Assembly (NCBI GenBank): GCA_000827495.1
Contig: KN817597.1
Span: 1-49,617, forward strand
Direction: 5' to 3'
DNA from: Hypholoma sublateritium FD-334 SS-4
Taxonomy: Eukaryota; Basidiomycota; Agaricomycetes; Agaricales; Strophariaceae
DNA: 49,617 nt
Shown: positions 38,974-48,353 of the stretch, piece after piece
Layout of the letters: each line of letters begins with the position of its first letter
Numbering within the stretch: position 1 is the stretch's first letter
Translations under genes and position numbers: made by a program
The notes under the pieces: model-generated
What the model was told of the DNA's origin: nothing
The model's input: only the letters and a program-made list of their open reading frames with translations
The model's database searches: none

Positions 38974-40272
38974 CTACCACAACTCCACAGGGTTAGTTCC
39001 CTGCGCAGTACCAATCACTTTCTCAATCTGGAACCGGAACGCCTCGACCTTCTGCCTGTCGCTCATGAATTGCACGTACTTAGTCGGCTCGTGTCCTTCC
39101 TGCTGCATGATATGCTCGCCGTCGTACTTGCGGCGCGTCGCGAAGCGGCCCTGGCTCACGGTCTTCTGCCACTGGTCGTCCATGAGGAAGCTGAGGAAAA
39201 GGCGCGAGCTCTCGGGCATATTCGTTGTCGCGAAGATCGCGCCCGTCTGCGGCCAGCTCATGTACGCGTCGTCGAAGAGCTGCACCGCGATGCCGCTGGT
39301 GAACGCGTTCGACGACGCGAATGAGATCATACCAGCGTTCTGCGCGACGTCGGGTAGGTGCGCGGCCGAGCCCGTGCCCGCGATGAGGATGGACGGCGTC
39401 GCAGTGCCACGCACCCAGCGCACGTTCTGCTGCTGCAGCTGGTGGAGGTAGTCGAAGCCGTACTTCTCGGTGATACCCTTAAAGAGGAAGAGCACTGCGT
39501 CATCGTCGTTCGGGTAGGTCAGGATGAGGCGGTCCTTCCACTCCGGGCGCAGGAAGTCAAGGTATGTCTTGGGGAGCGTGGCATTGCTCGTTACTTTTGG
39601 GTTGTAAACTTGGAATCCGAGGGTAACTGATGATATTGAGTGTTATATTCAGCGAGTCATCCAGAGAATTTTATGAAAATCTAGACTCACAAATATGGAG
39701 GCCGGTATAAGCGCCGTCCGGGTCAACAAATTCGGGCTGGATGTCGTTCCAAGGCGCGACTTTGTATGGCAACAAGCGCCCTTGGCCTTTCCAGCGCGGA
39801 AAGTTGTGCACGGATTGTAGGACCGCGACATCAGCACCGTCGTCCATTCCCTTTGTCCTAGCATAAGCCAGGTCTATTATGCCGTCCGCGTATTTGGAGA
39901 TATCGAGATTTAAGTCGACCTTGATGCCTGGGAAGCGCGAACTGAACGCCTTCATTATGCCGTTCTTGCTTGCTTGCACTGGACACACGGGCGCTTAATT
40001 TAAATATGGAACGGGCCGGGCGCGTGCCAGGAATGCGTACCATCTCCGCCCCATGACACCCGTAGTGTTCCATTTTCTTTCATCGCGGCCTTGTATAATT
40101 CATCCATGCTTCTGTGCTCTACCTCGACGGACCCAGAGTTGTGCGTTTGAGGGGCTGCCTTGAGCGCGGCCTGGGGCGCGTCGAGGTCGCGCGGTCCGCG
40201 ACGCGGTGCCGCCGCGACCAGAGAGGAAAGCATGAGGAGCGCCGAGACTTGGAGGAGGAGAGCGCGGACCAT
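38974..40272 (-). CDS. Secreted periplasmic-binding-protein-like (SBP) protein, paralogue 1 (390 aa)
   Basis: Exons 40272-40041, 39978-39691 and 39626-38974 give 390 residues. A signal peptide is evident ('MVRALLLQVSALLMLSSLVAAA' region, cleaved after about residue 22). The mature part resembles bacterial extracellular solute-binding proteins of ABC importers (periplasmic binding protein-like II fold). Blocks include 'LRVSWGGD', 'FPGIKVDLNLDISKYADG', 'DVAVLQSVHNFPRWKGQGRL', 'LPYKVAPWNDIQPEFVDPDG', 'LTYPNDDDAVLFLF', 'WVRGTATPSILIAG' and 'SWPQTGAIFATT'. Such proteins occur in many fungi, often labelled ABC-type Fe3+ transport-like, without a partner permease. Ligand and role are unknown; I infer extracellular ligand binding. 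It is the first of three tandem copies and is closest to paralogue 3. Confidence 0.85.
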
Positions 40273-40332
40273 GGTGGATCAGATAAAGAGCAGTGGCGAA
40301 TGCTGTTGTGGACGTCTGGTGTTTTCCGTCAT

Positions 40333-40339
40333 CCTTATA
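40333..40339 (-). promoter_or_regulatory. TATA-like element of SBP paralogue 1
   Basis: On the minus strand TATAAGG lies about 61 bp upstream of the ATG inside a block (around 40330-40370) that is conserved with the promoter of paralogue 3, including a shared ACAGGTTCAG upstream. Confidence 0.55.
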
Positions 40340-40598
40340 TTGGACGGAGATTCTGAACCTGTCTGAACATGTAAGCCTCCTCTCAATGCGGTATGTCTGA
40401 ATTGTTTCGGCTCGATTAGGCTAGATCGTACGCTCATTACATATGCCGATTCGTTTCCCTTTACATATGTGCGACGTACTAGGGAAGCAATTGTAGTTAC
40501 AACGCTCTGTAGAGCCCGACACGACCAGATATTCTCAGAACACAATTGTATTGGTTCAAAGGACAGACCCTTATGAAATAAATCCCCTGCCTCACTCC

Positions 40599-41800
40599 CT
40601 AATATTGTCCAACGGGGTCAACGCCCTGAGGCGGTCCGATAACAGCCTCGATTTTCAGCCTGAGCGCCTCGACCCGTTGGCGATCAGACATGAATCTCCC
40701 AAACGCCAATGGGTCAATGCCTGACTGATTAAATACTCCGAGCTTGTCGTAAGTCTTGCGCGTAGCGAATCGATCACCACTCATGAGCTGCTGCCATTCG
40801 TCGTCCATTAGATAACCAAATAGGAGCTTGGCCGAATCGGGCACTTTGGTGGAGGAGAAGATCGCTCCAGTTTGCGGCCAACTGATGGAGACGTCCGTGG
40901 ACGCTTTCTGCGCGACGCCTTGCGCGAAGCCGTTGGTTGTGGTGAATGATATAGCACGTGAGTTGCTTGTGTTGGTGCCGTTGTTGTACGCGGGGGAGAT
41001 GAGGAGCGCGGGCGTGGCAGTGCCGCGCACCCAGAGAGGGTTCTGCGCCTGGAGCGAGTGAATGTAGTCGAAGCCATATTTCTCGATTATTTTATCAAAC
41101 AGGAAGAGGATTGAGTCGTCGTCGTTGGGATATGTGAGGATTAGCTTGTCCTTCCATTCGGGAGCTAGGAAACCGCCCGAGGTCGCGGGTAATGGGTCCA
41201 AGTGGGTAACGCTTGCGTCGTAGACTGTATTTCCAAAGCTGTCTGAATCGCAGCATCAGCTTTGCTCCAATTTTTTGAGGTCGTAACAGAAATATGAATT
41301 TACAGATAAAAAGGCCCGTGTAGGCAGCGTCTTTATCCACGAATTCGGGGTATATATCGTGCCACGGAGAGACTTTATAAGGGAGAAGTCGGCCTTCAGA
41401 TTTCCAGCGGGGAAAGTTTTGTAAAGTCTGTAGGACTACAACGTCTGCACCATTTTCACTCCCATTTGTGGACGCGTATTTTAAATCAGCTTGTCCGTCG
41501 AGATATTTCGAAAGGTCGAGGTTGACATTCAGAGTCATCCCTGGGAATTTAGTTTCGAAGAACGATTTTATAAGAGCCCCGCTCGCTTTCACTATATAAA
41601 AACATAAGAGTTACTCTCTTTTTATATGTAACAGACGTACCGTCTCCACCCCAAGCGATTGTTAGAGTTTTTGGCTCTTTAAGCGCGGCTTGATAAATCT
41701 GATCAAGGGAACGTCCTTCCACTGCGACGGATTTTGGATGATAGGCAGAGACATGAGCTTGGATAAGAGCAGTGAAAATAAGAACGAAAGTCCCGAGCAT
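40599..41800 (-). CDS. Secreted periplasmic-binding-protein-like (SBP) protein, paralogue 2 (363 aa)
   Basis: Exons 41800-41641, 41591-41304 and 41242-40599 give 363 residues. Exon 2 is exactly 288 nt as in both paralogues, and the intron positions match, so all three genes descend from one ancestor. The signal peptide is 'MLGTFVLIFTALIQAHVSA'. Shared blocks include 'LTIAWGGD', 'FPGMTLNVNLDLSKYLDG', 'QTLQNFPRWKSEGRLLPYKV', 'LTYPNDDDSILFLFDKI', 'WVRGTATPALLIS' and 'SWPQTGAIFSSTKVPDS'. It is clearly more divergent than paralogues 1 and 3 are from each other, with a shorter N-terminus. Function as for paralogue 1: a presumed secreted binding protein with unknown ligand. Confidence 0.85.
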
Positions 41801-42038
41801 ATCGAGCTATAATTTGATAACTGCTTAGGATGGCGGTAAGCAGCCAAGGTAGTTGTGGGTGGGTGGTTTCAAACGGAAAACTTGAAGCTTTATAATATCT
41901 GCTAAATGAAATTACGTGCTATTGCATTGAAAGGGCGGGGTATCGATCGAGGTAGGTACTAGGCTCAGGTCCGACCGTTGTTTGCTTTCGATGAACCTAA
42001 GATTCGATAACTAAAGGTTCGATACTGAGCGGTAGTGG

Positions 42039-42844
42039 GATACTGTAACATTTTATTCAATTGGTCCGGCCGTCCCATGTCCCAAACAAAGTGGATGTGG
42101 ACGAAATTGGTCCTTCGTCCCATGTCCCATAGGTCTAAAAATAGCCCACGCCAAATATGCCATCACGAAATAGCAGTAAATTGAAATTGGGTTCCATTGT
42201 CCAAATATCAAGCAGGCTCATTTGCTTCTCTATTTTGTAGATTTTATTTGATAACCACTCGAAAAATTGGGTTTGAATGGGTAGCCGAATGTTTTACTTT
42301 TGGCCGAATTTTCTACATGTCCCATCAATAGGGTGGTTCACAGTAGCTGATTTAGGCCCAACTTGGGTCACAACTTTGCTTCCAACTTTGTCCCCAACTT
42401 GGCCACAAGTTGGGAGCCGAGTTCGTGAACGCCCGAAATATGGCCATTTTGGAAACCCCTCCGCAACTTGGAAATATTTGATCATTCTGAGGACATACAG
42501 CAAATGTAAAATGATAATGTTGTAGAGTATATGTGAGGCTTCTGAAATGTCAAATTTTTACTGGTAGAATATAACACCTACGAGAGGGAGAAGGAGAATG
42601 GCCAGAAATTGGCCATTGAGTTGGATGCCAAGTTGGGGTGCAAATCGTGGTCTGGACCACGATTTGCATAAATCATGCATTCCCAACTTGGGCCAAGTTG
42701 CGGATCAAGTTGGTAGGCAAGTTGGACCAAAGTTGGTCTACCGTGAACCACCCTAATGTCCCATGGTGGCCGAGTCACGAATTTCATCCAACATGTCCAT
42801 GTCCCACCCCCGGCCGAACCAATTACAGTAAATGGTACAGTATC
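42039..42844. mobile_element. Degenerate inverted-repeat element (outer, 806 bp)
   Basis: A 34-bp left arm (42039-42072) matches the reverse complement of 42811-42844 at 28 of 34 positions without gaps. It begins GATACTGTA and ends with AATTGGTCCGGCCG (one mismatch in the right arm). Target-site duplication is not evident and there is no coding capacity. It looks like an old non-autonomous DNA element that was later hit by the inner element. Confidence 0.6.
42331..42753. mobile_element. MITE with 16-bp terminal inverted repeats and TA target duplication (423 bp)
   Basis: The left end GGGTGGTTCACAGTAG and the complement of the right end GGGTGGTTCACGGTAG differ at one base. Both ends are flanked by TA (42329-42330 and 42754-42755), which fits a Tc1/mariner-like target duplication. 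The interior is non-coding and carries many inverted copies of a CCAACTTG-like motif near both ends, giving long imperfect pairing. It lies inside the outer inverted-repeat element. Confidence 0.75.
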
Positions 42845-43117
42845 ATCTTTTTACGCCTCTGGTATATCAAACATTTCGCACTAGAAAATGCCAACAAAAG
42901 CCTGCATCTTGGACCGCTTTCCATTCTACTATCTACAAATACTTAGTCACGAAAGCACTCGCGTATTCTACCTTTTATTCCTGGTCTTCGTTTTAACTGC
43001 ATTTTTCTGTCGAAGACCGTTTCGTCCCGGCAGTGAACAAAACTGGTATGTATTTAGTTGGTATAAAAGGGGATACATAATAATGCAACAGAAGGCTATC
43101 CCCGGGCCTACCATCCC

Positions 43118-44421
43118 CTACCACAACTCCACAGGGTCAATTCCCTGAGCAGTACCAAGCACTTTCTCAATCTGGAACCGGAACTCCTCGACCTTCTGCC
43201 TGTCGCTCATGAACTTCACATACCTCGTTGGCTCGTGTCCTTTCTGCTGCATGATATGCTCGCCGTCGTACTTGCGGCGCGTAGCGAAGCGGCCCTGGCT
43301 GACGATCTCCTGCCACTGGTCGTCCATGAGGAAACTGAGGAAAAGCCGCGAGCTCTCGGGCATCTTCGTCGTCGCGAAGATCGCGCCCGTCTGCGGCCAG
43401 CTCATGTACGCGTCATTGGAGAGCTGCACCGCGATGCCGCTGGTGAAAGCGCTCGACGACGCGAACGAGATCATGCCCGCATTCTGCGCTACATTCGGGA
43501 GGTACGCGGCGGCCCCCGTGCCCGCTATGAGGATGGACGGCGTCGCGGTGCCGCGCACCCAGCTCACGTTCTGCTGCTGCAACTGCTGGAGGTAGTCGAA
43601 GCCGTACTTCTCGGTGATACCCTTAAAGAGGAAGAGCACCGCGTCGTCGTCGTTCGGGTAGGTGAGGACAATGCGGTGCTTCCACTCCGGGAGAAGGCAG
43701 TCGAGGTATGTCTTGGGGAGCGTGGCGTTGTTTGTTATTGTCGAGTTATAAACTGTGTCTCCCAGGGTAACTGGCAGCATTATTAGCGTGTCTTCTAGAA
43801 TATGTTTTTGAGTAATGCACTCACAAATATAGAGGCCGGTATAAGCGCCGTCCGGGTCAACAAATTCGGGCTGAATATCGTTCCAAGGCGCGACTTTGTA
43901 CGGCAGTAAGCGCCCTTGACTTTTCCAGCGCGGAAAGTTCTGCACGGATTGTAGGACCGTGACATCGACTCCGTTGTCCTTTCCCTTTGTGCTGTTATAA
44001 GCCAGGTCTGCGCTGCTGTCCAGGTATTTAGAGACATCGAGCGTAATGTTGACCTTGATATTCGGGAAGCGTGCGGTGAACGCTTCCATTATGTCGTTCT
44101 TGCTCGCTTGCACTGGACACACGGGCGCTTAATATGGAAACGGGCCGGTGTGTGCCAGGAATGCGTACCATCTCCGCCCCATGACACCCGCAGTGTTCCT
44201 TGTTCTTTCATCGCGGCGTTGTATATTTCATCTATGGTTCTGTTTTCTATGTCGACGGATCTGGAATTGTAAGCCCGAGGGCGGCCGGCTGCCTTGATTG
44301 CGGCCTGCGGTGCATCGTCGTCGAGGTCGTGCGGGCCGGGGCGGGATGTCGCCACAGTCGCCGCGCCCAGAGAGGAAATTATGAGGATCACCGAAACTTG
44401 GATGAGGAAAGTTCTGACCAT
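43118..44421 (-). CDS. Secreted periplasmic-binding-protein-like (SBP) protein, paralogue 3 (397 aa)
   Basis: Exons 44421-44169, 44112-43825 and 43770-43118 give 397 residues. The signal peptide is 'MVRTFLIQVSVILIISSLGAA'. Sequence, intron positions, intron sequence and even part of the promoter are very similar to paralogue 1, so these two arose by a recent duplication or were homogenised by gene conversion. Compared with paralogue 1 the segment after the signal peptide is slightly longer ('RPGPHDLDDDAPQAAIKAAG'). The binding-protein blocks listed for paralogue 1 are all kept ('VSWGGD', 'TYPNDDDAVLFLF', 'WVRGTATPSILIAG', 'SWPQTGAIFATTKMPESS'). Confidence 0.86.
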
Positions 44422-44490
44422 GGTAAAGTAATGGTACAGCAGATGGCGAGTGGTGGCAAGCTGTTAGGGACGTTTGGTGTTTTCAGCTAG

Positions 44491-44497
44491 CCTTATA
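44491..44497 (-). promoter_or_regulatory. TATA-like element of SBP paralogue 3
   Basis: The minus-strand TATAAGG lies about 70 bp before the ATG, in the same conserved block (TATA-like motif plus ACAGGTTCAG) as in paralogue 1. Paralogue 2 lacks an obvious copy. Confidence 0.55.
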
Positions 44498-45410
44498 TTA
44501 GACAGAGACCCTGAACCTGTTTGGAATATGCACGCCTTCTTTTGCACGATACGGCGGCGATAGACTGCCGAGCTATTCCCACGTTCCTGTAATAACCTGT
44601 ATAACAAATGTGCAGCGTAGAGAAGGGAGGGAGGGGAGAAACGATCCTTCTTGTTCGATTCCATCAATAATTTTAGACGTTAGTTCATGGTTCGATGCGG
44701 CGGGAGCGGGATGTTATCTTTTTATTTATTTACGTTTGTGGGGTTTCCATTCGAATCATATCCACGCGTTTATAGATACAATAGAATACATCAATGATTG
44801 TGTGGTGTGGGTGAAATGCCTCTCGAGTTCGGTAGATAGAATCACGTGGAGGGAGGTTCGAACAAGGAAACTTTAAACACGAGTCTATATTTGTGTAGTT
44901 TAGTATGGTGAAACGCAGTCCCGGAGAAGCATTGGGGGCGAACAAACTTCCTCTCGTTGCCGTTCTCCGCATGAGTCGATCTCCCGCTTCGCTCGCGTGC
45001 TGTCTTGATCGGGACATATGGGTGACGCGGTGTTCTCCAAGGTGTTCTCAAGGTGTTCTTGTAATCCGATCATCGTAAATCGTATCTGGACCTCGTACAG
45101 CCTCAGCTTATCTCATAACCCCACAATATCATCACCACCTTATGTGCCACAGAGGTTGTGCGGGGACCTTTTCATCAACACCATGAAAATATCGACTGTA
45201 TCCAGATTCCAAGTTCTGTCATAAACGGTACCCAGATTCCCTAATGGAGCTATCTTGGAAGCAGACAACACCGGACAACACGAAGAATTGGACACCCGGT
45301 GGTTCCGGAATACGAACGTCGTTTTTACGTGTATTAAATACGTCGGTCTTCATTTGAACTGCCGATGGGCAAATAAAATACAAAACTGTATGATGGAAAT
45401 ACAAATGGGC

Positions 45411-45489
45411 CTGAAAAACATCTTTTGCAGTTTCTTCGACAGTAGAAATATAAAGTGGATCCGAAGAAACTGCAAAAGATGTTTTTCAG
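45411..45489. repeat. Perfect 28-bp inverted repeat, 23-nt loop
   Basis: Arms 45411-45438 and 45462-45489 are perfectly complementary, starting CTGAAAAACATC. Outside the perfect arms the pairing continues imperfectly (about 14 of 18 positions). An RNA from either strand would form a long hairpin. Confidence 0.85.
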
Positions 45490-46021
45490 CCTCCTTTATA
45501 TTTCAAGCAATTTTTCAGATAATTGGTAGTTCAAACATATTGAATACATGTAAAAAATTAGGTTCGGAGCAAGCCGCCTGCTGCTAAGCGCTAGTGTATG
45601 CAGCGGCACCTTCGTGGAAGGGGCTTGCTTCCTGAGAGCACACCAAAAAATAGGTTCACTTATATCCGTCTCTCTCACTCAAACATTTCTTGATTTTCAT
45701 AGTAAAAATTGTTCCATGTAATTAATAAGTATTTAAACTGATATCCTCACTCAAAAGAGAGTGAATCTGCCCAAATGCAATGGCAGAATGTCATTGGTGG
45801 TTGTCACAGTCAATTTTAGGTATGCGGCTGTATCATAGCATAATCTGCCCCGATCTCGACAAAACTTTCCAGAAATCGGGTGTCGCACATTTCACACGGG
45901 CCTAAAGCGCGTAGGCCATACGCCGACCAAGCGCCGACCCACTTATACCAATGTAAGTAGCACCAGATCTCATTTTTGTAGTTGGGGAGGATTGGTTGTT
46001 AGAAGCTAATAAACAATCGCT

Positions 46022-46163
46022 CTCAGTTGTTTGCACGACAAACGACTATATTAAGAATATAAGTACCTAACAACAATCGCGCTCAGAAGCGCATCAGTAT
46101 GTAGGTACGAGATACAGTAAAGAACATATCTCACCTCAGTTGTTTACACGACAAACGACTGAG
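46022..46163. repeat. Pair of near-identical palindromic sites
   Basis: Site 1 (46022-46047) and site 2 (46135-46163) are identical over 25 of 26 shared positions. Each has inverted arms (CTCAGTTGTTT and AAACGACTGAG in site 2) around a 7-nt spacer. Each neighbourhood also has a direct repeat AACAATCGC (near 46012 and 46072). Confidence 0.75.
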
Positions 46164-46677
46164 AGGAGTCGAAGCAAATCACGGTACTATGCTAAATATC
46201 AGTCCAATAATGTACCGTAAGTAATACTAGCACGGAGTAATAGACATATAGAGAAATATATATACTATAGCACAAGCCTCGAAGATGAATCAAATACTTA
46301 GAAGCTTATCCCTTCAACAATACCTCTAATTGGTTGGCAATTATATATATATAGAATCTCTATGTTTCTATATATCTAGAGTTTTTGATCGTATTGGCCA
46401 GTCTTTTGTTTTAAAATTATTGTCCCCTTGTACTTTATAAGTTGATCAAATATAAGAAGAGCCCTTACATGGCCATGTATATATGTATTCAGAGTATTAG
46501 CGGGGTGCACGAAGTGTGGTGAGAGCACCAGCGTCCACGCGAGCGGCAAGCATAAGCCGTTGACTGTTTTTCTTCCCACGACATCTTTTCTTCCGATTCA
46601 CGTCGCACATCGTCCAGCGACGCGAAAGTACCTATATCCATCTGTTCTTTCTCATATCATTGCGTAGTTTTTCGTAG

Positions 46678-47442
46678 ATGACGAATTCATCGTTCANCAA
46701 CACAGGTGCTCATCTGGGTTTACACCTTCAGAGAACTACCCAGGAGGGCAGTAGCACACAGAGAAGCACACGTAGTCGCGAGCACACACCGAGCTTCCAA
46801 CCGGAGCAAGATATGTATGGGGCAAGCTCTAATCNTCGAGGTAGTCATCGTGGAACTNGAGAAGAAGGAGACAACACAGCGACAGAGAGGATGCAAATCC
46901 TACAGAATGAGAATGCTCAACTTCGAGAGGAACTTGCTACAGCTCGGAGAGAAGCAGCAGCGCGCACGACTGGTGCTCAGGGCGCTGACCAAAGACTCGG
47001 AAACGATCAAGGCAATCATAACGATGCGCAGCAAGGATTGCCAGATGGAGATTGGCGTGGACAGCAGTTATTCTTAGATGAAGAGGCGGCAGAAAGAGCA
47101 AGATTGGAACGGGCGGCGTCACTCGTATGGAGAAAGGAGAAAGAGGCAAAGAAAGTGGTACTTCCAGATGTGCAACGGGGGTTCAAAGAGAACTCTCTTG
47201 GAATGAGTAAGTCCTTCAAATTCACCTTTATCATCTTGTATACGGGGTCAGGGAGAGTATCATCCATCAATGTCAGTCAAATTAGACATGGAGTAGCAGA
47301 CACCCAACCACGCGATAGGCGTTGGTGGTTTTGTCATAGTGAACACTCGATAGGAGTGGTTCATAGTTTGTCAATGGACACAAATACCAAGCGCGAGCAT
47401 TGTAGCTCAGGCGCCATATCTTCAGTGCCATGGGCAAATTAG
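46678..47442 (+). CDS. Retroelement Gag-like N-terminal region
   Basis: A 254-codon frame from ATG 46678 carries a polar, Gln/Ser/Arg-rich start, then a coiled coil ('ERMQILQNENAQLREELATA') and a charged helix 'WRKEKEAKKVVLPDVQRGF'. After residue ~175 the coding look is lost at a GTAAGT (47203), so the true product may be spliced to the next Gag frame at 47465 or beyond. It may otherwise end here by decay. Three ambiguous bases (46697, 46835, 46858) lie in it. Confidence 0.55.
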   Translation: MTNSSFXNTGAHLGLHLQRTTQEGSSTQRSTRSREHTPSFQPEQDMYGASSNXRGSHRGTXEEGDNTATERMQILQNENAQLREELATARREAAARTTGAQGADQRLGNDQGNHNDAQQGLPDGDWRGQQLFLDEEAAERARLERAASLVWRKEKEAKKVVLPDVQRGFKENSLGMSKSFKFTFIILYTGSGRVSSINVSQIRHGVADTQPRDRRWWFCHSEHSIGVVHSLSMDTNTKREHCSSGAISSVPWAN

Positions 47443-47464
47443 AATTATGACAACATGCTGATCA

Positions 47465-48346
47465 TTGTCTCATTGGCTAGCCATAGCGGCGAAAGTGGAT
47501 GATGTGATTGCTGCATTCAAGTATATTCCGTATACAAGCCTCACAAAATCAGCGAAGACAAAGGCTCTCCACAGCAACGAGGAGTTCATAATCAATGCAC
47601 ATGGGGGCCTGACATCAAAGACGTTAGACAGGAAGACCGAGAGGCTAATTAGTTTTCCTGACTGGATGACAGCTTCGCGCACCATGGAGAAACGGGTCAG
47701 AGTTCATCATGGTGATAGTCGGGCAGATGACTTTGCAGCACACCACCAGGTAGTAATCGAGATCCAAGGAACCCATGGTTGGGCAATTGCAGTGGACTAC
47801 GACATCCAGCAGAGAGAGCTGGTGCATCTGAACCCGAAGCATGATATTAGCACNTTGGACCATGAATGCCTATCCCTAACNACAAGCCGTCTTCTTGTTG
47901 AAACGAGTGGCTCATTGAATCTGTCAGCAACNCAAGGGCCAAGCTTCTCGTCAGCGGCCTCAGGATTCAACCAAGGATCATCAAACTCACACTCACCATC
48001 GAAACGNCAAGCACCAGACTCGGGGTTCACGTCACATGGGTACCATAATAGCAAGCAACCTAGGCTTGGAAATATTTGCTTTCGATGTGGCTTTGCAGGA
48101 CACCTACCTGCAGATTGCAAAGCAGAATCAACATCAGCAGGCAAACCAGTGGCAAAACTTGCAGTTGGAGCGAGGAGCAAGAATGCACTCATGGCACCCA
48201 ACAACAAGTTATACTGCTACAACTGGGCCAAGGATTCGAGATGCCATTACGGAGTCAGCTGCATCAGTACCCATGCATGCAGTCTCTGTGAAGACACATC
48301 TCATGGAGCGAGAGCATGTACAAACAGGTTTGGATCGAGAATCTGA
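47465..48346 (+). CDS. Retroelement Gag-like protein with knuckle-CCCH-knuckle zinc fingers
   Basis: A 293-codon frame ends at 48346. The first two-thirds are a globular Gag-like region ('AAFKYIPYTSLTKSAKTKAL', 'AHHQVVIEIQGTHGWAIAVD'), then a Ser/Gln/Gly-rich linker. Three zinc motifs follow: a CCHC knuckle 'CFRCGFAGHLPADC' (48077-48118), a CCCH finger with C-x8-C-x5-C-x3-H spacing (48215-48274), and a second CCHC knuckle 'CSLCEDTSHGARAC' (48278-48319). These would bind nucleic acid. No in-frame ATG near 47465 is convincing, which supports splicing from the upstream Gag frame. Confidence 0.7.
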   Translation: MSHWLAIAAKVDDVIAAFKYIPYTSLTKSAKTKALHSNEEFIINAHGGLTSKTLDRKTERLISFPDWMTASRTMEKRVRVHHGDSRADDFAAHHQVVIEIQGTHGWAIAVDYDIQQRELVHLNPKHDISXLDHECLSLXTSRLLVETSGSLNLSAXQGPSFSSAASGFNQGSSNSHSPSKXQAPDSGFTSHGYHNSKQPRLGNICFRCGFAGHLPADCKAESTSAGKPVAKLAVGARSKNALMAPNNKLYCYNWAKDSRCHYGVSCISTHACSLCEDTSHGARACTNRFGSRI

Positions 48347-48353
48347 TCCGAGG

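Larger units (their letters stand above)
44498..46677. other. Gene-free, repeat-rich intergenic region
   Basis: About 2.2 kb with no recognisable coding gene. It becomes strongly AT-rich after 45500. It holds the 45411-45489 hairpin, a smaller structured segment at 45566-45632, and two palindromic sites at 46022-46047 and 46135-46163. The right end is the 5' leader of the retroelement. Confidence 0.6.

Noticed and set aside
38974..44421. Bacterial contamination as source of the solute-binding-like genes
   Set aside because: Each copy has two fungal introns at conserved positions and a eukaryotic signal peptide, and the genes sit between fungal sequences. At most an ancient transfer from bacteria is possible.
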